64,000 nucleotides of DNA from Kondoa malvinella (lineage: Eukaryota > Basidiomycota > Agaricostilbomycetes > Agaricostilbales > Kondoaceae), in the NCBI GenBank assembly GCA_039545315.1, contig BCIM01000003.1:797799-861798 (forward strand), in the 5' to 3' direction. The position numbers and the translations under genes are program-made. Below the pieces are notes generated by a model, which was not told where the DNA came from, made no database searches, and saw only the letters and a program-made list of their open reading frames with translations. Shown here in pieces: positions 56,182 to 64,000 of this stretch (position 1 is its first letter; each line of letters starts with the position of its first letter).

Positions 56182-56537
56182 TCGCATCGTATCCTCTGGT
56201 AGCGGCGAGCGTCTCCTTGTTGTATCGGTAGCTTGGCAGACCATGTATTGGTGCAGCTTAAAGCAGGCTTCTGTTCAGTTTGCGTTGTGGATGCCATATT
56301 TGACCCAGCTTGTTACCCTCAACCCATACCCTCAGCGCAGTGATACCCAAGAAGAAAGCGATACCAGCCTTCTAGAGCTCTACATCGTTCTTTTGCCAGA
56401 GCAGCAAACGCCTTACCAAGGGTCCCATTACCAGCTTATCATTGCTTCGCGACAACGCTTCTCTGCGTGCCCAAACCAGTCATCAACGGAGGCTCTGTTG
56501 CATCACTCTTTTACACTACTGGCTTTCCTTTGGCCTA

Positions 56538-57000
56538 ATGCCTAGTCAAAATTATGCCAATTCGCTATCGTCAGTTTATGTCCCTGAGTCTTCCCTTACA
56601 CCTGCTGGACCTTTGCATGCAGATACACCCAGCAATGTCGAAATAGAAAAGTTCATCACGCCGCATCTGCAGCTTACAGTGAGGAAGTTGGTTTCCCTTG
56701 CAAGGGCGCATAACCCGTCCTGGAATCTTGATGCAAAGCGGATCCGAGCTGTAAAGGAGGAGCTACAGCGAAGCTATCGAGAAAGGGGACAGCCTAAACC
56801 CAATCAACCCAGAGACAGCGCCGTACGTCACAAACGGTTCCGTCTTCCGACTTTCTAACTCTGATATCTAGGTGCCTTTCATCAAATTACAGCTCACGGA
56901 TAGCCGGCACCTAGTCGAGTGTGTCTTGAAGGCGCCTACGGAATTAGCAGACGCAGTGACCAAGATGCAGCAAGCTTCAGCAGTCGAAGCCTTGCAATGA
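56538..57000 (+). CDS. Small orphan protein
   Basis: Two exons (56538-56822, 56872-57000) join in phase 0 to 137 residues. The protein reads MPSQNYANSLSSVYVPESSL, then a helical VEIEKFITPHLQLTVRKLVS, WNLDAKRIRAVKEELQRSYR and after the intron VPFIKLQLTDSRHLVECVLK. The intron has a GTACGT donor and TATCTAG acceptor. No domain is recognised. Its TGA overlaps an ATG of the next frame. Confidence 0.5.
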
Positions 57001-57524
57001 TGGGTGGTTTCAGCCTATCCAATGCAGACAATCCGCTCGAGCAAAAGTTATGGAACATGTGCTCCTGGCAATGCTGTCACTGTGACAGCTACGCGCGCAA
57101 ATTCCTCTGGGGTTTCTTGCTGGTATCAAAACTCGACATCGGGACTCCGTTCGCGCTGTGCCAAATCTGGCCTGCGTGCAAATCGCGAGCTTGTTTGGAT
57201 AAGACAATGTTGTCGGCGAATACCCGGGCGAAGGGCAAAGCACCCAGATCGTTCTTTCTGTTAGTTTTGCCCAAGTGAACACTGCTCGTCGCTGACTGAG
57301 CTTGTAGTCTTCGGTCCAACAATGGAAAGGATATACCACTTCAATCACCCTCAGATCCGGCTGAAGACTCAGATTGGGCACTTTGGGCGTATTTGATCGC
57401 CGCTGTATTACTCGTATGGTCGGCCTGGAACTTTCTCTCCTTCTTTTGGCGACTTGGAATGTTCATCGTCCGTTGGATCATGCATTGGGCCGTACTTCTA
57501 TTCAACTGGTGCTTCTCGCCATAA
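56997..57524 (+). CDS. Putative small membrane protein overlapping the upstream stop
   Basis: ATG 56997 (in ATGATG, overlapping the upstream TGA) opens MMGGFSLSNADNPLEQKLWN. A 33-nt intron with GTGAAC donor, CTGACTGA branch-like sequence and TTGTAG acceptor would join ...LLVLP to NLRSNNGKDIPLQSPSDPAE. The end is strongly hydrophobic: WALWAYLIAAVLLVWSAWNF, MFIVRWIMHWAVLLFNW, stop 57522-57524. The hydrophobic C-terminus looks real. The first exon is less certain and the intron is at the lower size limit. It could be the 3' exon of another gene. Confidence 0.35.
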
Positions 57525-58065
57525 GCCTGTACAAAAGCAACAAGTCTTGATCAGCAAGGGCTCTGCGAAGATCACAACTGTAGGCTTTCTCAGAGCTCAC
57601 ATGCACGTGGCTAATCATTCGCGTCTTCTTGGGTCACAGCTCACCGTCTTATCTTTGATAGCATGCGCGAAACTCAGCTTTGGTTCTGAAATTTGAAACC
57701 GTGTCAAATGTCACTCTACTGGAGCACCTCGTTCCATGGCAGCACTCTACTCTCGCTACTATCTACCATGCAGATCAACAGGTCATTGCTACCAAGGGTG
57801 GGCCAGCGAGGCGAATACGGGAAGTCGCAGAGGTCGGAATAGTTGGATCACCTTGAAATAGGCTTGAATGAATTTCGCCTGGTAGCGCAATGATAGCGCT
57901 TACCAGTTGTTCTCTCCCATGCAGCAACTCTGCTAGAGCTAGCTGCCAAGGTAATCTTGCCTTTCTTGACGATCTTTCAACGAACGTCGTGCCTATTTCA
58001 CCTGCTCCGAAGCCAACACTTTATTGAGGACCGTACAGCATACAGACACATATTTGAATACGCTC
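57525..58065 (+). promoter_or_regulatory. Intergenic region upstream of vWA gene 1
   Basis: No gene is supported in these 541 bp. A short near-palindrome (TGGTAGCGC...GCGCTTACCA, about 57882-57905) caught attention but does not fold as a tRNA. Confidence 0.3.
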
Positions 58066-59317
58066 ATGGCACACAATAATCCCTTCAATGACCCGCCTGA
58101 CATGGCTGGCGAAGCTCCGCCAAGTTACAGGTCCGCAGGATAGCCTTCCTACGACTTGAACAGTAGCTAAATAAGCTTCAAGACTCAGTCAACAGTATGG
58201 CCCCCCCAGTGGTGCTCCTCCGCCATTGGCCCAAGTGCCTCAAGCGGGTCCGTCACTCAATCGATACAGCTCGCAATCTTCTCAGCACAGCACCTACAAT
58301 GCTCCTCCACAGGCACCTCAGCAAGTAGCATCTTTGAAACGCAGCAGTACTTCAGAGAATCAGGTAAAGGCTAGACCGCGAACATGCAATCTTGGCAAGC
58401 TGATGTTGATCGTACAGATGGCCATCTTGAGACGCTTCGAGACGGTGTTCTTGATAGACGACAGCTCTTCCATGCAAATTGATAATCGTTGGAACGAGGC
58501 TATTAGTGCACTCATGGGAATTGCCGAGAAAGTGCAGCAGTGTGAGTGCCTTTCCGGCTAGCCCAGCATGTGCTCACGACGATGTACAGACGACTCGAAC
58601 GGCATTGATATTTACTTTCTCTGCTCGCCGGTCCATCAGCAAAATATACGAACGATGCAAGGTGTTCAACAGCTGTTTCAGCAAGTCAGGCCCATGGGTG
58701 AGAATACTCCTACGGAAACGAAAGTGGAAGAGCTGCTCGAGCCGTATGTCACTGCCTGTGAACGAGCGAAAGCAAGCGGACAACCTCTTCCAAAACCGAT
58801 GAACCTTCTTGTGCTCACCGACGGGGCCTGCGATGATCCACCTACTTTGGCCTATGCCCTAGCGGGCTTTGCGGAAAGGCTAGAAGACGCCCGCTTACCA
58901 CTTGCTCAGCTAGGTATCTTCGCTGCTTGTGGTACTTGTCGACGTGCTGACCCTATTATAGGTGTGCAGATGGTACAGATTGGTAGCGATCCTGAGGCTA
59001 CAGGTAATAGCTAGATCTGTGGGTTGGATCAGGAACTCATGATCCCCTGCTTGTAGCCGCTTTGCAAGAGTTGGATGATGACCTGAAGACGAATGTGAGC
59101 TTTAATGTTCCGTAAGAAGCCTGTCTGTGCTGAGGTTGCCTTCTAGTATGGCATCAAGCGGGACATTGTCGATACTTTAGAATTCAAGGGTCACATTGAC
59201 GCCAACTTCTTGTTGAAAGCTCTTCTTGGTATGTCAACTCTCGCCTCTTTATTCTGCCAGTAGGCCTGACAATGTTGTATAGGTGGCGTCAACAGGCGAG
59301 TTGCTCTCCTCGGCTGA
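58066..59317 (+). CDS. von Willebrand factor A domain protein 1
   Basis: ATG 58066 opens MAHNNPFNDPPDMAGEAPPS, a disordered Pro/Ser/Gln-rich head (PPSY, YGPPSGAPPP). The vWA domain follows: RRFETVFLIDDSSSMQIDNRWNEA with the MIDAS DxSxS, GIDIYFLCS, KPMNLLVLTDGACDDPP and AQLGIFAA. The end VQIGSDPEAT, ALQELDDDLK, IKRDIVDTLEFKGHI and LLGGVNRRVALLG stops at 59315-59317. The MIDAS Asp/Ser residues are intact, so metal-dependent ligand binding is plausible. Ligand and location are unknown; there is no signal peptide, so it is intracellular. A related gene follows in tandem. Internal splice sites near 58920-59150 are approximate. Confidence 0.72.
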
Positions 59318-59730
59318 CGTACAAGTATACTGAACTCCTCGTGCAGATCTCAAGACAACAAGTCGATTTGAAGCTGTGCTGAACAGCGCCTGTACTGTAA
59401 TATTCGCCTGTATCATCATGCTCCCAATGTCCCACCGCAATACGATCTGTACAATTGTCAGACAGCATACATTGCCTTGTGGCATATCGTAAGTACGTGG
59501 CGGTCGCTCAGTCGGCACTGCTTTGCCCAGAATTTTCTTCTGATCATTGTTCTCTCCGATTCCTGGCCGAGTCTAGCACCGCTTGTTCTGTTCTGCTCTG
59601 GAACGGCCAGCTATCCAGACTTTTTCTTGCTCTACACTTCAGAGTCCGGTCCATTCAAGCCGCTGCTGAAAGCGTCAGCTTACCTTGTCTCTCCGCAAAG
59701 TCTATCTGTCATCCTTCTGTTCTTTGTATA

Positions 59731-60954
59731 ATGCGTCGAGCTTTTCCAAGTCGTTCCAACTCTGCTGCAACTCCTCCAGTCTCTGCCACAACAGCAGCCA
59801 ACACGCATCAGAACCGAAGAGCGTCAAGTAATGATGCAGGAACCGTTCGCTTCAACATAACGGAACTGAATGAAGCTCTACCCATCCCTCTTCCCCCAGC
59901 ATATAGTCAAATACCACGCTATAGCGCTCCATCTCAGCCTCCGCCGCGTTCCAATCTGAGGCAACCGCATAACAGCGCAGGAATTCTGACAACCGAACCG
60001 ATCGACCCGAGAGGTCCGACAAGAGCCAGGTCAAGGACAGAAGATCCGTTGATGATCTTGCAACGATATGATTGTACGTTTCTGGAAGTACACAGAGATC
60101 GAGCTGATAGTTTCGCAGTGTGCTTCTTGATTGATGATTCCCCAAGCATGATCAGCTTATGGAACCAAGCAAGAGGTAGATCCTTCCTGTCGTCGAACCA
60201 CATGAATGTGCTAATGTATACGAAGCAGAGGCACTTAAAAGCGTAGTCGACATCGCAGTCAAGTACGATCGAGATGGGATCGATTTATTCTTCTTCAACG
60301 CCTACGAAGAGCTACCCAATTGTACAAGCGCCAATCAAGTAGAAGCACTGTTCAAGACTGTTATACCTGACGGAAGCACACCTACCGCTATTCGGCTTGA
60401 TGATATCCTGCGACCTTATATCGATGGTTGTGAAGACGCGAAGGCAAACAGAATGCAATTGCCCAAGCCGAAAGTCATCGTCGTGATAACTGATGGTGAA
60501 GCGTTAGTATCGCTCGGTGCTGTGTCGCTTTCGTACTGATCAGCTGGTGTTTAGGGACGATGAGGAAGGAGTCGTGGATGTGATTGTTGAGATGGCTCAA
60601 AGACTAGACGCTGCTCGTTGTCCGCCTTTCCAGCTTGGTTTACAATTGTAAGTCATCTCCTCTGCGAAGAAGGCAAAAGCTCATGACGGACAGTGTGCAA
60701 ATTGGCTCAGACCCAAATGCCACTGCCTTCCTTCGACGATTGGACGATGATTTGAAGGAACAGCACGGATGTAGGGATATCTGTGATACGAGGACATACT
60801 CTAGGTCGAGAGCGATGAGCGGTGATTGGATCATGAAGGTGTTACTGGTCTGTCCTCCTTCTTCTCGTCTGATCAGCAATAGGCTGAAACGGGCTTCCAG
60901 GGCTCAATCAATCGCCGTATCGATGCTCAAGCGGAAACGGATTCGCAGACATAA
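59731..60954 (+). CDS. von Willebrand factor A domain protein 2
   Basis: ATG 59731 opens MRRAFPSRSNSAATPPVSAT, a disordered head with PPAYSQIP and SQPPPRSNLRQP. The vWA domain shows YDCTFLEVHRDRADSFAVCF LIDDSPSM (MIDAS DxSxS), DIAVKYDRDGIDLFFFNAYE, KPKVIVVITDGEA and LDAARCPPFQLGLQ. After an intron, VQIGSDPNATAFLRRLDDDL and a final exon GSINRRIDAQAETDSQT stop at 60952-60954. The last splice (CTG|GTCTGT...TTCCAG) was chosen because it restores the ending seen in vWA protein 1. The domain insert VHRDRADS differs from copy 1. It is a tandem paralog of the gene at 58066, clearly older than the PQ-loop duplication. Confidence 0.72.
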
Positions 60955-61607
60955 ATTTGGCAAGTCGTGGCTTTGGATCGATGTTTGGGCTGTTGTACAT
61001 TGCATTTTACACTTGTTACATAGCACGAAGCCTTGTCATACAGGCGGCTTGAGCTCATTCTTGCTCTCCAGATTGAAGCGGACGTTTCTGCTTGATCTTC
61101 AGCATGACTTCCGCTAAACATTGATCATGCTCACCTATTGTAATTCGCCCACATTTCTGTAATGGCCGCAGTGTTCTCGTTGTGCTTGTTGATCTCCTGC
61201 TGCGGGTTTGAGCTCGATTGATAGGTCGCACACAAGATGCCTCACGCCCAAAGAACGCGTTAATTCGCCCATTGCTTCGTTCAGCTTTTCCTGTTACAAG
61301 TCTCAGCTGATGTTCCAAGCAGCTCTTGGATTGTTTGACTGAACCACATTGCCTATAATACGCGACAAAAGCACCACCTGTCAACAAGTTTGAGTGCATG
61401 CAATTCGCGATAGTCGGATCATGCGGACCTGCTGCTCTTCGTAGGGATTCTCCATCACCTCGCAGCCAGCTTTCCAACCTGTTGGCGCGTCCTTGGTGTT
61501 CCGGATTTAAGCGGATTTAAGCTCCGCGCTGCTGATCGGCAAGCACGCAATATTTTCCTGCAAGTCTTTCTTGAGCCTCTACCACCCACGGCCAACCCTA
61601 TTCAAGC
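60955..61607 (+). promoter_or_regulatory. Intergenic region upstream of MET10
   Basis: This 653-bp gap contains two copies of TAATTCGCCCA (about 61140-61150 and 61261-61271) and a tandem GCGGATTTAA repeat just before 61530, candidate promoter elements for MET10. Antisense frames here lack domain support. Confidence 0.4.
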
Positions 61608-64000
61608 ATGGCATTGATCAAAGCAAACGATCTAGTGTGTGAGCTATCATTCACACCTCTTACAAGTGTTCGCAGCTGATATTGACTGCAGTACGACACG
61701 CCACGGAACAATCGTCTGCTCTCTTTGTCTTTGATGGCTTCAGCTCGCAAGTAGGCGCAGTGCCCAAATCCACAAGCCACTTCAAGATTGAAACTCGAGC
61801 TGGTTCATCTGCCGCTGTTCTCGGTTACATTCGATCTTTGGGCGGAAAATCCTCTGCCGATGTCAAGCCCATTACAATCCTTTGCACGCCGACTTCCTTG
61901 ATCGAATTGACTGCTGTACTATCTGCTGCTCTGCCAAAGGTATCTGAAAGACCACCTTTGGTCATTCAAGTCGCTTGCTGTGAACCTGCAACTGAAGCAA
62001 AGCGAGACGATGAATTGCCTTCGCTACAACGTCTGCCTGCGGTTGGCGCTCTTTTAGCTGCTCTTCCATCCTCGAAAGTGCAAGGCAAGAACAATTACAG
62101 CCCAGCTGTGTTGCTATCTGGTGGTGCTGGCGAAGGTGTTCAAGAGATTGCTGCTGGTTTGAAGGCGGTTGATGGATTGGTTGCTAGAGGATCAGATGTT
62201 ATTCATGCATGGGAGGCAGTTGTAGCTGGTCAAGAGGTGTCCTCTACTTTGGCATCGGCTGCTTCGAATGGCATGGATATGGATTCAGCTAGCGAAAAGA
62301 AGCCTCTTACCGAAGCTGATGTCAAGTCTATCGTCAACACCGACTTCTTTGCATACCACGGTCCGGCCAGCCCAAGCAAAGTCATCGTCTTGCCCTCGTC
62401 TTTACATTCGGCCAATGCACTAGCTGCTTTATCGACCGCAACAGCTACCGGTCTGCTCATCGCACGGGTACTTCGTCCTTGGTCCGCTGAGCAACTCAAC
62501 GCCGCCATCCCTGCCTCAGTGAAGGAGGTTCACGTCCTCGAAGGCACCTTTAACGGCAAAGCATTCTTCTACGACGTCTTGTCAGCCGTTCAAGAAGGCA
62601 CCACTCCTCGCCGTGTCAGGACATTGACTCTCCCACCCAATGAAGTCTGGACTGTTGCTGACTGGAATCAGCGTTTCGCTCGTTGGGAAGAAGGAGAAGC
62701 CAAACCTGCTGCACCTTCCTCTCTCATCTCAGGCGATAGCAAGTTGGCCGTCTTCTGGGCTGGCGATGAAGGCAAAACTTCTGGGTTGGCCGATCGACTT
62801 GCTAGTCAATTCGCCAACCAAGGCGGTGTAGACACTCGTCTGCTCAATGAATTCGATAATTATTCTGGCAAGGATGGCGGATTGCAACGATCTGCTCTAC
62901 TCCTCTCGCCTCCTGGATCAACGCCAGCCATCCAACATTCGCTACAAGCTCTCGTCGAGACTTCTGCACCTGGCCTGCTCTTCTTGTCCTCCCCAGCATC
63001 CATTTTGGCAGCTTACAGTCCGCTCGTCACCGCCGACAAGGACACTCAAGTCATCTTCTCCAACTCTTCCTGGACACCAGAGGAATATGGCGAAAAGCTC
63101 AATGCGGCGGACAAGTCTACTTTGATTGCTCGTACTGGTGAAGGCAAAGTGTGGACTTTGGATGTCGCAAGCGTCGTCTCTGCTTCTGGCCTATTGGCAA
63201 GTGATGGTTTGGTCGAAGAAGCAGCTTTCTTCCTTCTATACTACTCTTCCATGCCTGCTGAAGAAGCTACTGCCACCATTGCCAAACTGCTCGGTCTCTC
63301 TCCAGCCGGTGGTGAATGGTCCTTTGAGGCTTTTAAGGGCCTTGTGGAACATACTCGCAAGGCATTGAAACAAATCAAGATGGTGCCTTATGAAGGTGAA
63401 GGTCAACCTGCCGCCGCAGCCGAAGTCGACACTGCCTCAGCAGAGAGCATCAACCCTCTTCCAGCTCATATCATGTCAAACGCTATTGGTCCAAACAAGC
63501 AAAAGAACTTCCCTGATGCTCTACCGACCGCTCCACCAGCTTGGCACATTGCTGCCAAACAGCTCCTCTTCCCTGAAGCTTACGGTACTCAAATTGATGC
63601 TACTCGACCTGATCTACCAGAAGAGAACTTTGTTCTTACCGTCACAGAGAACCGTCGCCTCACTCCACTCGACTATGACCGAAACGTCTTCCATCTCGAA
63701 CTTTCTACCGCTGGAACGGGACTCAAGTACACTGTCGGTGAAGCGCTTGGCGTACATGGTTTCAATGATGCAGATGAAGTACAAGAATTCTTGGATTGGT
63801 ATGGACTGGATGGGGATGCGATTGTTACACTGCCAGATCGAGAGCATGCGCACCTCAAGAGCGAGGCCAGAACCGTCTTCCAGATCTTCCAGCAGAATCT
63901 GGACATTTTCGGCAAACCTGGTAAATCATTCTATGAAGCTTTGTCGAAAGTCGCTTCGAACAGGGAAGAATCGAGGCATTTGCGTTTCGTTGGTTCAGCG
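61608..64000 (+). CDS. MET10: Sulfite reductase (NADPH) flavoprotein alpha subunit, 5' part
   Basis: A 31-nt first exon (61608-61638, MALIKANDLV) splices with a GTGAGC donor to a long exon open from 61692 to the window edge. The N-terminal half resembles the pyruvate:ferredoxin-like domain of fungal Met10 (LRHATEQSSALFVFDGFSSQ, LLSGGAGEGVQEIAAGLKAV). The start of the FAD-binding domain is diagnostic: AAKQLLFPEAYGT, LPEENFVLTVTENRRLTPLD YDRNVFHLEL, KYTVGEALGVHG, EARTVFQIFQQNLDIFGKPG. About 778 codons are present. The FAD/NADPH-binding C-terminus is beyond the window. The enzyme passes electrons to the hemoprotein that reduces sulfite to sulfide in sulfate assimilation. No truncation is visible inside the window. 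Confidence 0.93.

Noticed and set aside
57870..57910. Possible tRNA at the TGGTAGCGCAATGATAGCGC sequence
   Set aside because: Arms resembling a D-stem occur, but no acceptor stem or T-loop consensus pairs with them.
1..64000. CRISPR arrays, bacterial operons or prophage
   Set aside because: The window is eukaryotic with spliced genes, and no spaced direct repeats of that kind were seen.

Overview
The window is gene-dense eukaryotic DNA, most likely from a fungus with a compact, intron-rich genome. Nearly every gene is cut by introns of about 45-60 nt with GTRNGT donors and CTNA-like branch points. The gene set is fungal: an IQGAP ring scaffold, Zn2Cys6 and bZIP regulators, GH71 alpha-1,3-glucanase, Prp31, sulfite reductase alpha subunit and S-adenosylmethionine synthetase. 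The intron density and the LITAF and PQ-loop families point to a basidiomycete, perhaps a compact Pucciniomycotina genome. That assignment is inference; no rRNA or other marker is present. Exon boundaries were built by hand from splice motifs, reading phase and family similarity. Where I call a structure exact, the exons add up to an intact reading frame.

Layout. 1-8.2 kb: the 5' end of a type-B carboxylesterase (minus), a MATH/BTB protein, two tandem PQ-loop transporters and a J-domain protein (plus). 8.4-17.6 kb: IQGAP and CLPTM1-family genes (minus). 17.7-27.4 kb: an MFS transporter, two tandem LITAF-like genes, a long gene fusing an SLC35B-type nucleotide-sulfate transporter to a sulfotransferase, the complex I LYR subunit NDUFB9 and SAM synthetase. 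27.6-35.5 kb: an accessory island bounded by inverted repeats of about 220 bp. It holds a bZIP-like gene, two divergent paralogous orphan genes, small genes starting inside each repeat arm, and long stretches without recognisable coding. 35.7-43 kb: a polytopic membrane protein, a MYND-finger protein, a third LITAF paralog and two disordered proteins. 43-50 kb: a TFIIIC WD40 subunit divergent from PRP31, then a six-hairpin glycosidase. 50.5-61 kb: a membrane protein, a Zn2Cys6 regulator, GH71, two small orphans and two tandem vWA proteins. 61.6-64 kb: the 5' part of MET10.

The most notable locus is 21688-24347. One 749-codon reading frame, with all nine exons in phase, encodes a ten-helix SLC35B (PAPS-transporter-like) carrier, a cytosolic linker, an extra transmembrane helix and a sulfotransferase with recognisable 5'-PSB and 3'-PB motifs. 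The topology would place the enzyme in the Golgi lumen at the exit of its own co-substrate carrier. The second is the inverted-repeat island, whose two arms share a strongly conserved triple half-site upstream of small paralogous reading frames. Tandem paralogs in the window also record intron gain or loss and one-nucleotide intron sliding.
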